This document shows, piece by piece, positions 1 through 11,667 of a DNA stretch of 64,000 nucleotides; position 1 is the stretch's first letter; every line of letters begins with the position of its first letter. Source of the stretch: Aphelenchoides besseyi (Eukaryota; Nematoda; Chromadorea; Rhabditida; Aphelenchoididae). The notes under the pieces are model-generated. The model was not told the DNA's origin. It did no database searches and saw nothing but the letters and a program-made list of their open reading frames with translations. The stretch is taken from contig JAMPIQ010000001.1 in the NCBI GenBank assembly GCA_024699855.1, forward strand, positions 17,608,001 to 17,672,000. The letters are read 5' to 3'. Made by a program: the position numbers and the translations under genes.

Positions 1-1767
1 TACAAGCATATTCCCATCAAATTCGGAACTACAACGATCATTCCGCCGCTCACTCCTGATTTAGCCGGAAGACCGACTTTAAAAGCGAACTGCCCCGAGA
101 AGTCGTACATTCCACAGGAATACATGAGCGACAAAGCATCCCTACACGGTCCTGGGGTGATACAAGCTTCGTGGGTCAGTGGACACACTCCACCGTTTGC
201 GAACGTAGCAGCCATCACAGCCGCTGAATCACAATGAGTTTCTAGTGAACATAACTGAAAACAATTCAGTTCGTATTCCTATTGATTTGACGTACTTGAA
301 AATAGAAGTCAAGTTCGTTTCGAAGTGAAGCTTCGATTCCGGGTGGAAAGCACTTGTGCTCTTTTAGGAAGTATGCCAATGAGAAGTTTCGAGATGATGA
401 GTCACGTTCAGAAAGAAAGACCGAGTTGTTAAAACCAATGTATTCGCCGCCTGAGAGTTTTTTGTATTCGTTATAAGCCTGAAGTTTAGATAAAAAGATC
501 TACTTAGCTGCAAAACTCACAAAATCATAACGATCAGCCATACATAGTCCTCGTTTCATCAGTGATGTGATGATAATAGCGCCGCTGTTGATCATCTAAA
601 AGTTTGCATTCAAAAGGCTTTCATAGTCCAAAACAAATCTAATGTTATTCAAGAGTCAGCACAAAATTGTTTTTTTAAAATTAAACAGATGTTAAGCCTT
701 GCATAACAAAAGTAACTTGTTGAAAGATTGAATGCAAACTTACCGGATTGTGTGGTTTGTTATCGCCGTCCAAACAGATTTCGTTGAAAAGGCGACCTGA
801 TGGCTCGTGGCCAACGAACCTATGAACATAATCGGTACCCAAATCAGAAGACACAATTGCGTAATTGAAGGCCTAAAGAATCAATTTGAATGTTCCGCAT
901 GTTTGCCTACCTTTGAAACGGATTGAAAGCAAAACGGAGCTTTAGAGTCGCCGAGACTGAACCGTTGACCATCGATTGTACAAATTGAAAGACCCCATTT
1001 GTGTCTGTCCTGACGAGCCAATTGTGGAATGTACTTAAAACAAGTAAATTAGTACTCAACATTTGATTATATCATACGTACGCTCGCCAATTCGCCGTCG
1101 TTTATGCAGCGACACTGCAAGAGAAACGGGTTTGCAAAGTCGAAAAGTCAACTAACCTCATTGAAAATCTCCGTGACTTTGTCCGTGAACTCCTGAAATT
1201 GCGAGTTTAATCGCCAATCAACGACGTCAACTCACTTTCCACGAAGGCACGATCAGTTCGTTTCGTAGAGCTTGACTGATAAGACTAATGGATGGATGAA
1301 TACAACTGAAATCAAAAAAGTTTTGGGAAGTCAATAGTCGTGAACCGACTCTTTGAATTGTTCCCGTGGAAGACGATATCGCTTCACATCCACCGACTCG
1401 TCCTGCATCCTCGTTTCGTATTCGCAAATCTTCTCCATCATCGGCTGAAGTCGTGGGTCATTGTCGCGAAGGCCGAGACTGAAAACAAAAGAATTTGCGT
1501 CAAACTACAAAGCGTCTCGACTACAAGTCGCAAACTCACCTTTTTAGAATCAACAGCAACTTCCCGATACTCGCCTCGTCCGAATTGGTAATCTTGAAAA
1601 GATCGTAAACAATCTGAAAACAAAATGAAAGCTATTCGGGTTGAAACTCACATCTTCGGGAGTGTCCGATCGTTGTTCGAACGATGGCTGAAGATTGTCC
1701 ATGGCTTGACTCATTACTTGGGCCACCGATTTCTTGCGATCCAAAATCTCGCCGATTACATTCACTG
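1..1767 (-). CDS. Glutaminase (GLS type), partial, 3' end outside the window
   Basis: Hydrolyses glutamine to glutamate and ammonia; metazoan members are usually mitochondrial. Exons read on the minus strand from about 1767 down to 1 match the family in order: an N-terminal helical part (exons near 1767-1650, 1610-1540, 1480-1336, 1310-1234), then YIPQLARQD and [20 protein letters not shown] (about 1030-911), [19 protein letters not shown] (about 872-745), [12 protein letters not shown] (about 445-300), and [12 protein letters not shown] plus [10 protein letters not shown] plus [11 protein letters not shown] (about 263-1). These include the serine beta-lactamase-like core motifs and the conserved YDFSGQFAF tyrosine region. 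Introns are short with GT-AG borders. The protein runs off the left edge, so the ankyrin-type C terminus is not seen. The first exon(s) upstream of 1767 are unresolved: basic, possibly mitochondrial-targeting stretches lie at 1990-2165, but I could not join them with confidence. Confidence 0.93.
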
Positions 1768-3143
1768 CAAAAATGAACTTCGATTAACAGTTGAGACGAA
1801 ATCGTTTGATGGCGAGCAGTTGGCGTCACAGTTAAGTGAGTTATGACGTGACCTTTTCGAGCACATTGAAATGCCGTTAAACGGGGATTTGTTGAAAGAA
1901 AGAATTCAAAGTGTTCGCAATGAAACGAAAAACAAATGTAAATGCCAAAAGACGTCCAAATGCAAATTGCCGCGACTAATCCAACGGGCAATTTTAAGTC
2001 CCAACACATCCGAAAAGCTTTCGAAAGGAGAACGGTCGCTTGCCGGAACGACGGGAAGCGCAAAACGTTGTCGCATTGAACGTATCGTGTTCGAGGGCAC
2101 TTCGCAGTCTTTTAATCGCCGTCTCCGCTCCAACAAAATGCCACGAACTTACGTGTCTGCTCCGAATGGACACTTCGAATCCCATTCAACTCTCGTTGCT
2201 GTGCACTCGTTACACCGTTCAACATTCCGTGCAAACTGACTGTCGACGATCTGCTGTTCATGTAACGACCATTGGTCGTCTGCGGTGGTTGGGCGGAACT
2301 GAAATCGAGTTTCGTAAGCGTTTGATGAATTCACGATTTAACACATCGGGAAGAGACGTTCGAGTGGTGAATCAAAAACAACGAAAAGAAAATTTGCGTC
2401 TCCGTTCAAGGCTCTCCAACTCTGTCGCCTTCTGATGTCATTGGCCAGAAAAAACATTTCGCTGCGGTGGCGAACTGCAATGGCTGGGGACAAAATAGCA
2501 CGTTGTCAAAAAGCGAAAACGTCCGCTTTTTTAAACGAACATCCGCGAAGGCACACAACGAAAAATTTGCGGTCAGAGGCGAGAGCTATCAGCTTACGAG
2601 ATTTTGGTCTTCGAAATGAAAACACTTTTAAATGAAAGGTATTTTGCAGCCGTTGAGCTTCGGCTTCTAATCCACTTAATTTGAAGTTTTTGTTTGTTCA
2701 CAAAAACTCACGTTCCCAATTGCCCTTTGCTGTTACGATGCTTTCGAGAGCCGCTGGAGCGCATAGTCGAAATGGACCGGTAGCTGGCGAAGCGAACTGA
2801 ACTCATACACGACGATCAAAAGTCTTGGATGAAAGTTGAAAAGGCGGTCACGGTCGGAGGGTTTCGGGGCCGTCGGCTTCTCGGCTTTCCGCCCTTCGAT
2901 GTGTTCCGTTTTGATTACTCATTTTTTGGCCGCCTGTTCATGGAGCACGTGACATCTCACGAAGAAAGACGTCAAGATCTCGTTCAAATCGACTCTTCCT
3001 TGTTCTTTGGGCTTTGCATTTAGAATTGCTTGAGCATTTATTTAATTAGTTAAACTAACAATCGATAAATAATAACAAACAAAAACAAGGAAATTCAATT
3101 CTGAACAAAGACATGATCTTCGTGGATGAGCGTGTGCTGCTCC
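1768..3143. other. Interval upstream of glutaminase, no gene assigned
   Basis: It probably holds the 5' exons and promoter of the glutaminase gene and the 3' end of the IMPDH transcript. Minus-strand open frames at 2063-1994 and 2790-2700 have basic or protein-like composition and splice-like borders, but none matches a family I recognise and I could not chain them in frame. Confidence 0.4.
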
Positions 3144-5163
3144 TCACTTCTCGTACCTAAAAACTGACATTAAAAAGGAAATTGGAAACTGAAACTTGCG
3201 AGTGAAGTGAGTGAACTCCTCCTTCCAACTGGGCATTCTGAGAGCGCCGTTCGAATCGAATACGACCATCGTAAACACCATCTCTGAAAAAAGATCATTT
3301 TAATCGAAGATGTTTGAACTTACTGAAGATCTTGAATGCTCCGTACTCCAATGTCCTGGAATCCATGTTGAACGCCACGAACGATGTACGGCACGAACTT
3401 GTGAATACTTCCACGGTCTCGCATGGTCGCCGAGACTCCTTGAGCCACTTTGATTACATCCGATTCGCTGAAAACATAAGTTGAAATGATGAAAGGTCTC
3501 GTCACTTACTTTGTGAAATAGCGTTCTTGACTTGTCGCGTTCGCTTCCATTGCATCCAAGGACCCCATTCCTCGATACCTGAAAGTACAATAAATTATTT
3601 CGCATTAATGGGCAGTTACTTACTTTTTTAACCGAACGCCAGAAGGTCCCCAGAAGTATTCACCAGGTGCTTCATTCGTACCGGCCAACAAACCGCCCAT
3701 CATGACAGTCGAAGCGCCGAGAGACAACGCTTTCGTAATGTAACCGACGTCTCTGAAATTAAATGTTCAATGGAGAATCTGAAATATTGAAACAAACCGA
3801 ATTCCACCATCCGCAACGACTGGAATACCACGAGAATGAGCATATCGAGCGACTTGGTAAACTGCTGAGCCTTGAGCTCGACCCACAGCCATCACTAGAA
3901 TTTACGTTTAGCTTCATCGACTTCTATGTTCTTACCTTCCTGTGTGATGCAAATCGAGCCACTGCCCATTCCAACTCGAAGTGCATCAGCTCCGGCATCG
4001 ATTAGAACCTTTGCTTGCTGCATCGTGACCACATTGCCGGCAATCACTTGCGGACCATCGGGGTATGTTGCTTTGATCCATTTTAATAGCTGGACTTGGT
4101 ATTCGCTAGCGCCATTTGACGAGTCCTGAAAAAACAATAGACTATCAAGAATCTACAACTTACAATCACGAGCACGTCCACCTCCGCTTTCACAAGCTTC
4201 TCGACCGCTTCCTTTGCCGTTTCACGTGTGTTGACCGCTGCACCGACCATGAGTTGTCCCTTGGAATCGTAGCTCGAGAGTGGAAAGTCGCGAGCTTTCT
4301 TCAGATCCGTTCGTGCAATCAACGAAATCAGTTCGTCGCGTTCATTAACGATCGGTAATTTTCCTGTAAGACATGGAAATCAAATGAAATTGAAATCTGC
4401 TCACCTTTCTTTTCTTCCTCCAGAATCTCGTATGCTTTGTCAAGATTCATCGATTCGGTGCCGATGGTCAGTTTGTCGCGTGGAACCATGACATCTTCGA
4501 TTTTTGTGGAATCGTATCGTTCGACTTTAATGAAATCAATGTCTCGTGACGTTACCAGTCCTACAAACAAATAAGGTTCAAACAAACAATCGCAAAGACC
4601 CACCGAGCAATTTAGAGCCACAAGTTCCGTCTGAAGTCACTGGGGTTCCCGTGAATCCGTGTTTGTTTTTGATTTGAATGAGTGTGCGAACAGTGTCTTT
4701 GGGCCCAATGCATTGGGGATTTGTAATAAAACCCTGCTTGTACCGTTTCACCTTCAGCACTTCCTCCGACTGTTCGTCCAAAGTCGCGAAGTTGGCGTGA
4801 ATGATTCCGATTCCACCGTGCAACTGAAAACATCGCTTTTAAGACAAAAAACAAACTGAACTAACCGCCATGCCGATCGCCATTTCACTTTCGGTTACCG
4901 TGTCCATTGGCGATGAGATGAGCGGAACGTTGAGTTTGATCTTCCTCGTCAAATTGGTGCCGAGACTCACGGCCGTCACCGGGAAATCGATATAGCCGGG
5001 GAAGATATTGAAGTCACTGAAATTGCAGAACACAAAATGACAAATCCAACGATCGAACTTACTTGTACGTTGTACCAACTCCAGTCGAGAAGAGTTGCTC
5101 GATCGTTTCACCGTCTTGTTGGAATTCGCGCTCCCAGTTGACGGCCGATAATTTCGCTTGCAT
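3144..5163 (-). CDS. IMPDH: Inosine-5'-monophosphate dehydrogenase
   Basis: Oxidises IMP to XMP with NAD+, the committed step of guanine nucleotide synthesis, in the cytosol. Multi-exon gene of about 500 codons. The start at 5163 ([13 protein letters not shown]) is chosen because a 3' splice site (AATTTCAG) lies 14 bases upstream and the following GVGTTYK stretch aligns with the family N terminus. Seen in order: [19 protein letters not shown], the CBS-pair region ([46 protein letters not shown]), [46 protein letters not shown], then [12 protein letters not shown] containing the catalytic cysteine loop, and later IHKFVPYIV. The last intron appears to use a GC donor (GCAAGT after 3200); joining it gives HSLHSYEK then stop, matching the family C terminus but three residues shorter than human. 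Full length, all core motifs present. Confidence 0.97.
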
Positions 5164-6962
5164 TCTATGGTCGATGACTGAAATTACGAGATGAACGAGA
5201 GTCGAGAGTCACATCTCGATTAAACCACGAACAGTTGAAATAAACGTTGGAGAATTTGAAAGCAGAAGACACTTCGGCATCTCGACGTTAATTATACGAA
5301 CAAGCAATGGAATCCGTTGGCTGCTAGGCAACAGAAAGTTTTCCGAAGATGTCGCCAGTTGGTGTCCACCGACTAATGGATTTTGTCGAGAGGAACGTTC
5401 GATGAGAACCGTGGGGCGTTTAAATGGCGCTGATGGCGATCGCAACACGATTGTTACAACAAAAGAAGCTAATGGGCGTTAGCGGAAAAATTTCTTCGAA
5501 CTTTCTCACAATCACATTTGCATTAGAATGGTCGTCTGGACGTGTGATGTCAAACGAGTGAAAACCCTAAAAAAATTCCCGACTTTAACACATCGACTTA
5601 ACGTCTTCAAATCGATTCGGTTAATTTCGTTTTTGTGTCTGCAACTGCTCGTTAATGAATTTCGGTTACTTGAGTTTTGAGTTGAAGCGATTCGACCATT
5701 TCGGAAGTGTGTTTCTGGGGTTTCGAGGAGTTCATTGCAAATGAAAAGTCGGGACCTGGTTGTCTCGAAGGTCCCTAATGTTGCCAATTAATCTCGTTGG
5801 AGTTGTCTGCGATTCGAACTGATGGATGGACGCCATTAATGTCGCTCTTCAAACGCACGATGGCATTTGCAGGACGCGCCACATGGTCCACAAATTCTCT
5901 GCGTCTTGCGAATCAAAAGCGTCAACATCAAAACAAGTGCGCCGCGGAGACGTCGAAGCATCGGGAAACGACGATCCGAACGCTTTGGCGTCCCCTTCGA
6001 ATAATTTGCATTCGAAGAGTCGACAACTTTTGCACCAACGACGTTGAAGGTCAAAGTGCAAAAAAGATCTTGCGCGCAGCTCTCCACCAAAAGGTTCAAC
6101 GACCATTTCGGGCAGAAACACGAGAGTTGACAACACCGGGAGGCTTTTTAGCAAAAAAGTCCGATAACAAACACCCGAAAAACAACAAAAACAAGGTGAT
6201 GAAATCGACCGCAATTTTTTTGTTTGTTTCGCTTTTTTAGTCGATGTTTGCTGCTTGAGATTCTTGGGAGTGCTCGTCGATCTTCGAGACCCGGCGAGGG
6301 ATTAGAAGACTTTTTTGAGGGAGCGAATCCACGAGTTTGCGTGTTTCGAACTCGAAAATCGTTGGCACTTTAGGAAACCATAGATCACGTGGTTCCATCG
6401 AAATGTTTATACGCACAGGCTCGTTGTTTTTGGACCTTCGAATTGGCCATTACGACGGACATTTGGCATCGTCGAGTCATGGGAAAAGAGAGACAAACGA
6501 GCCGACGGACTTGTTTACGTCCCTCCAACATTGCAGTAGTGTTATTCATCCGGTGGACTCTGGAAATTAGCTTGTTGCCGGTCGTTTGTTATTTGTTTAT
6601 ATCCGAGAGCGGACAGCACGCCCGGTTGTTTACGTCGCTGCTACTCGTCCGTCTCTCCCGCCAATCCTCAAAGATCACAGAACGTTCGAGAGAGTGAGCG
6701 GACTGAAAAACAACATCGCGGCCTTCTCCCCATTTCGCGACAATGTTTTTGCCGTTGCAATGGGGCGGAGCCAAACGGACGTTTGGGGTGGAGAAGGGTT
6801 GTTGTTTACGACGAGCTTTTTGGGGCTGACTAGAAAAGGGCCGAGTGGATCTCTGAGCTTCAGCATTTTGCCATTCAGTTTCACTTTTGCGATTCGCCAT
6901 TTTCTTTCCTCGCGTTCCACTCCATAGCACACTAAACGTTTTGGTTTTCAGAAATTCCAAAC
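5164..6962. other. Intergenic, no gene recognised
   Basis: About 1.8 kb between the IMPDH start and the LEA-type gene. Several open frames of 75-150 codons occur on both strands (for example 5797-6240 plus), but none has family motifs, consistent splice borders or conserved composition, and they overlap one another. Presumably it contains the divergent promoters of IMPDH and the LEA-type gene. A 3' splice site ends at 6951, 11 bases before the LEA start. Confidence 0.5.
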
Positions 6963-8736
6963 ATGAAGTTTTCTGCAATCTTTTTCTTAACGATCATCGC
7001 ATTCACGGGATTGTTGGTGAGTTCGAACGGATGTAACGAGAGACTTATCGATTCTTCTTCAGTACGTTCACTGTGATGATGCCGTCGATTCGGCAGCTGA
7101 CAAAGTGAAGGAAGGAGCCGATTATACTCGGGTAGGTTTTGCAATAACAACAACACGTTGACTCATTGGTTTCCTTCGTTTCAGGACAAAGTTCATGAGG
7201 GTGCGAGCAAAGTGAATGAAAAGGCCGAAGACGTGAAGGATGGAGCCAGTAAGTTTTGTTTTTGAATTCAAAAACTCTTCCGCACTTGTCGTTGTCCCGC
7301 TTTTGTCAGTTTTTTCGGGTAGCTGTCGGTTAAGTTTTTCATAACCAAAAGAACACTGAAACGCTTATTTCCACAAAAAAAAATTTTCTTTAAAATTGGT
7401 GTGGTGTGGTGGTTTTTGATTGTCCGTCCGACGTTTCAGGTGCGTATCTGCACAAAACGTTCGACAAGGACAAATGCACTGGTGAAGACGGTTTCTTACC
7501 CGAATCGTGTCAACAAGTGGAGGAAGGAATTGAGAAGATTCACTCGAAGATCGACGATTCAATTAACGGTAATTGCGTGCACTTTTGCTTATCACACGTC
7601 TAACTCCGCTGGGTTTCAAGATGATGGTACCGTAAACCATTGGGTTCAATCGGCCAAGGAAAAAATTCGTGCCGCCGCCAACTTTGTGATGGGTCATGCC
7701 GAAGAGGCGACCGAACATTTGCCGAATTCGGTTGATGAAGCGAAACAGAAGTCCAAGGATTTGGCTGAAGATATTAGCGAACATGCTCGTGAGGGATATA
7801 ACAAAGCGGAAGAACGAGCGAGTACGTTTTGTGTTTGTTTGATTTTGAGTTCGTACTATTTGGTTGTGGTGTGATTGTTGTGTGAAATCTGATCGAAACG
7901 CTTTCACTCGATCATCTTATTGTGTTGTCTGTTTCAGAGGACCGTGCCGAACAACTCCGCGAAGAAGGCAAATCGGTTGGTGAAACTATTGCCGACAAAG
8001 TTTCTGGAGCTGCTGAATCCGTAAAAAATGTTGCTGTCGGAGCCAAAGACAAAGTATGAATCGTTGTTTTACATATCGAATTGATCGTTTTCAATTGTAG
8101 GTTGTCGATGCTGCTGTTGGAGCCAAAGAAGCAGTTGTTGGCAAAGCTGAGGAAGTTCAAGAGGCCGCCGAAGAGAAGAAGGATCGTTTGAAACGTGATT
8201 CCGAGACTGTCAAAGACAAATTGGGACAAGCTGCTGATGATGTTTCGCAAAAGGCTGGTGAGGCAAAGGACGCAGTCAAAGAGAAAGTTGGCCGACTCCG
8301 TCGTGATTCCGAGACTGTCAAAGACAAAATGGGACAAGCTGCTGATGATGTTTCGCAAAAGGCTGGTGAGGCAAAGGACGCAGTCAAAGAGAAAGTTGGC
8401 AAAGTTAAACGAGATATTGGATCGGGAGCCGAAAAAGTGAAGGTAAGCAAATAGATGCCCGACAACCACAGATTCATTGCTCGTTTGCAGGAAGGAGTCG
8501 CTGAAATTGGCTCGGGAGTTGCCGACAAAGCTTCGGATGCTGCGGCTGGTGCACGCGACGCCGCCGTGAACGCCGCCGAAACGGCCAAAGAGAGTGCAGC
8601 GGCCGCAGGTCAAGCCGCAGCTGAAACAGCCAAGAACGCTAAGGATGGAGTACAAAACGCTGCCGCCAACGTCCGCGATGCCACTGGAGAAAAGATCGAA
8701 GATGTTGGAAAATCGATCCAAGGAAAAGACTCCTAA
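6963..8736 (+). CDS. Secreted LEA-type (group 3-like) repeat protein
   Basis: About 407 residues over some eight exons. Begins MKFSAIFFLTIIAFTGLL, a clear signal peptide, so the product enters the secretory route, unlike most LEA proteins, which are cytosolic or mitochondrial. The mature part is alanine-, lysine-, glutamate- and aspartate-rich with LEA-like 11-residue periodicity (AADKVKEGAD, KDAVKEKVG, SGAAESVKNVAVGAKDK) and almost no hydrophobic core. An insert around residues 62-105 has two cysteines (DKDKCTGEDGFLPESCQQ). Positions 8194-8409 hold two near-identical 108-base units (36 residues each). The C-terminal exon (8490-8736) is an Ala-rich amphipathic stretch. LEA proteins fold on drying and protect proteins and membranes; this role is inferred from family resemblance. 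A strong 3' splice site ending at 6951 precedes the ATG, suggesting trans-splicing or a 5' UTR intron. Confidence 0.9.
8194..8409 (+). repeat. Tandem duplication inside the LEA-type gene (2 x 108 bases)
   Basis: The segment starting CGTGATTCCGAGACTGTCAA at 8194 recurs at 8302 with only a few differences, mostly near the unit border (for example KDKLGQAA versus KDKMGQAA). The unit codes for 36 residues, not a multiple of 11, so the LEA 11-mer phase shifts between units. The near identity points to a recent duplication or gene conversion. Confidence 0.92.
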
Positions 8737-9149
8737 ACATCTGTCAATGTTGCCATAAACAAGCTTTATTGTTCTACAATTGTTTCTCTCTTTAACTTCA
8801 TTGTGTATGTAATTTGTGTTTTGTCCATATGATTTTCTGTTTATAAACAATGTACGAGATTAAGCGACCTTACAATTATCGAAATGCATCAGAAGTGATC
8901 GGAGCAATTGAGTTCGAGTTTACTTGATTTTTAACAACAGGAAAAGCAGTTTGTTGCTGTCAGAACACATTGGTTTCTAAAAAACAGTTGAATTAGAACC
9001 CAATTTGATGCACTGCACAACAAACAAGTAACCATTCCGCAACAAAAATCGACCACTGATGTTGAAGTTCATTCTTCGGACAAGCACTTTCGAGTCAGTA
9101 TCTTCAAACTTATAGTTTGTTCGGCTATCTGTTCAAGTAAATTAGTTTA

Positions 9150-10043
9150 CTGTTCTACAATTGCACTTAACTTTTACGCAAATAACAATTACAGAGACCA
9201 AATCTGAAGAGTTCGCTAGTCGATTGAAGGTGCTCAATTTTAGGCGATTCGTGAATGTGTTCTCGATTACAATTCTGCTTTTGGTCAACCTCTGCGCTGC
9301 AAACTTTCAGCGTTGTAGTTTCCGGATTTCTTTAACATTTAAGCCAAATTACAGCTCACCAACAACAGCGAGAAGGTCTGCACAAACTTTTGCAATTTCG
9401 GACGATTTTTGACAGATTGTTCGGCTTTGAAGGGCTCTCATTTCTCTCTCAGTTGTCCAGTAGCTACAAGTGTGGACATATTGAATAGCCAGTTTATTTG
9501 GCTTTCTATTGATATAAAATGAACACTAGTTGTTGCCAGAATCTCCGAAATACATCGGTTTGTGTGGTGGACGTACTATATAAGGGAATGGGGGGTGTTG
9601 TGTATTTTAGCTTGTTGGCTGATCGGATTCTGTTGATATTCATAGGGTTTTGAGTTCACCAGTAGTGTTTGTTGTTCTGTTGATCACAAGCGTGTACAGT
9701 TAATCGTTTTCGAGTTGGAGTCAATGGAAGCTGGTTTCTCAGAGGTTGATGTCTGATAGTTGACATTCTTCTCTGTTACCTTTTCAGGTCAACTGCTTCC
9801 ACTAATTCGTTTGTGGATGGCTATTCTATGTAATTGATTGTTGTAGAAATGAACTTTGAGTGATTGCATATTTCAACTTATCACCTCAATCTGAAGCTAT
9901 TTCTGACTACGTTTACTGGTCAGAGCTGAGTAGTGAGAGGTCATGTGGTAACAAACTTAGTGTTCACTTCCTTCATATGATTGCTCAATAAGCTCCAGAA
10001 GAATATAAAGTCAACAAAAAGTCCAGACGTTCATGGTTTCAAT
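9150..10043 (+). repeat. Dispersed repeat family R1, copy A (longest form)
   Basis: Roughly 890 bases that recur at 40235-40663, 59415-60200 and 62560-63245. Best conserved blocks: TTTTGCAATTTCGGACGATT (near 9388), GCTCTCATTTCTCTCTCAGT (near 9434), CTATATAAGGGAATGGGGG (near 9577), TTAGCTTGTTGGCTGATCGG (near 9607), TTCTCTGTTACCTTTTCAGG (near 9770), and the end block AAAGTCCAGACGTTCATGG (near 10018). Copies carry frame-shifting differences, so it is not protein coding. No clear terminal inverted repeats or target site duplication were found. The conserved TATA-like block and downstream splice-acceptor-like block suggest a transcribed unit or a promoter-bearing repeat. Confidence 0.85.
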
Positions 10044-10343
10044 CCGCAGTAATTGCGATCAGAACCAGGAGCAGAGATGGAGAAAACGAAACAATCGAGT
10101 GACTTTCTGGTCAAAGATGATTCCCATCGTTGGTTTGATTCTGTTCAATCCAACACCCAGTTTGGTAAGCCAGACGACGATTGTGGAAGTTTTGAGTTCA
10201 TTCGTTGCAATGTTTTGTGCTTGTTTAGCCGCACAAGCTGGCCGTTTATTCAAATCCGCTCATTCACATAAATCCGATTGTCGTATGTTCATCAAACGAT
10301 TATTCTCCTATTCAAGACTGTTTAGTCCAATACGTCGGTTTCA

Positions 10344-10583
10344 ATGCCAGCTGATGGTCAAGCAACGGTCGTTGAAGAGCAAATGGACACCAAGGATCAT
10401 GAGATCTTCAGAACCGGATCCAATGAGCAGATTCTGATGAGGACGTTGGTCAAATTGGACACCGAATTGCGCTCAGTCAACGAATCTACGACTGAATCAG
10501 CTGCGGATGTCGGTTCGACTGTTGACAGCAATCACTTCGATTGGTTTTTGCTTTCGTTTTCTTTGTTTCTCTTTCGATTTTGA
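10344..10583 (+). CDS. Small protein with C-terminal hydrophobic tail, hypothetical
   Basis: 79 codons starting MPADGQATVVEEQMDTKD. A 3' splice-like site (GACTGTTTAG) lies about 18 bases upstream. The body is acidic and helical (EQILMRTLVKLDTELRS), and the last 15 residues (FDWFLLSFSLFLFRF) form one membrane-length segment, as in tail-anchored proteins. I do not recognise a family. A possible upstream exon with ATG at 10077 is out of phase with this frame. It lies just downstream of repeat R1 copy A and converges with the coiled-coil gene on the other strand. Confidence 0.35.
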   Translation: MPADGQATVVEEQMDTKDHEIFRTGSNEQILMRTLVKLDTELRSVNESTTESAADVGSTVDSNHFDWFLLSFSLFLFRF

Positions 10584-10680
10584 ATGAACTGGTCAACAAT
10601 GAGCAGAACTTGCTTTACTTCACTCGTTTGTATTGTAAATGATTAGCAGAGTTCTTGTTTATTGATAAAACAGTAAAACG

Positions 10681-11667
10681 TCAAAAGAAACATTTAGAAG
10701 ATGGGACATTCCGTGGGTTATTGTTGAATCGTGCGCGAATGACGTCAAGATCTTTGAGCAATAGTGAAATATTTCGCAGTTGCACTGCAGCTTTTTCCAT
10801 TTGCGACTGGTAAAGAGCAATTTTGCGCTCATCGAGCTCCTCGTCTTGCTGGTGGGCTTGGTCCTGAAAAGCGCATCGATTAGATATCAAAAGGTTATTC
10901 AACTTACAATTAATTTTTCTGTTTCAGGTGGCATGTTAAATCCGTTCATCCCTTCCGATACATCTACGACGGGAAATTAACAAGTTGACAATAGAACTCA
11001 CATTTGACGTACTTTGCTACGTCAGTTGCCGATTCACTTGTTCCAGCTTGTACACTTTGAAAACCATCGATCCATTTTCTTTGTTGGACAAGATCGAACC
11101 GCTTTATGAAGTGGATCGAGTCTTCCGAATCCAGTATTTGTTGTAGTTCTTCCCACTTCTCCTTGTAGTTGTCACGCTGCTTTTGCGCAGCGTATAGTTG
11201 AGCTTCAACTTCGATACGCCGACAAAGCCTTTTTATTTCTTTTGTGATATCTGAAAGAAGAAACCAATGAAAACAAGTGACTAAAAGTAACAGCATTCCA
11301 TTTGTGAGTTATAGTCATCCTTTTAGCGTATGTTCACTGATTGTATTGGTTTGTAACGAAAATTTTGTCTGATTGCGTCATGGGTGACTAAAATTTGGAA
11401 TAAAAGAAATCGACTGGTCGGTTGGAAGTACGTGAACGAAGTTTGGCTGAGTAAAGGGATTCCCTCTTTCTTCCTTTTCTACTATCTTCCTACTCCTAAA
11501 TTCCTCTAGCACTCCGCTTGGACTATTCTCGTGTTCGCACCTTCCATTTCTTCTCCAGGTTTCTCTTCAGTCTTCTGTTCTTCAAGTTTATCTTCTTCCA
11601 TCTCTTCTGGCTTTTCTTCGGGCTTTTGTTCTTCTGGTTTATTTTCTTCCATCTCCAAGTTGTTCAT
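10681..11667 (-). CDS. Coiled-coil protein of unknown function, first exon inside a mariner element
   Basis: Four exons read in frame. Exon 1 (11667 to about 11541) codes an acidic start, MNNLEMEENKPEEQKPEEK and related EEQK/EEKP repeats. Exon 2 (about 11251-11000) is a charged coiled coil (ITKEIKRLCRRIEVEAQ, NYKEKWEELQQILDSED). Exon 3 is short (SEGMNGFNMPPETEKLI). Exon 4 (about 10864-10681) is helical (DEELDERKIALYQSQMEKAA, LLLKDLDVIRARF). The ATG at 11667 has a 3' splice site (CAATTTTAG) only three bases upstream. All joins keep phase with GT-AG borders, although the exon 1 donor (GTGCGA) is weak. No family recognised. Exon 1 lies inside the transposable element at 11356-12761, while exons 2-4 lie outside it. 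Confidence 0.6.

Noticed and set aside
5797..6240. 147-codon plus-strand open frame
   Set aside because: No motif or splice support, and long open frames overlap it on the opposite strand.
8455..8736. Separate start at 8455 for the last LEA exon
   Set aside because: A GTAAGC donor at about 8442 and a TTTGCAG acceptor at about 8490 join it in phase to the upstream LEA exons; the ATG lies in the intron.
10077..10271. ATG at 10077 (MEKTKQSSDFLVK) as start of the tail-anchored gene
   Set aside because: None of the splice options I found joins it in phase with the 10344-10583 frame.
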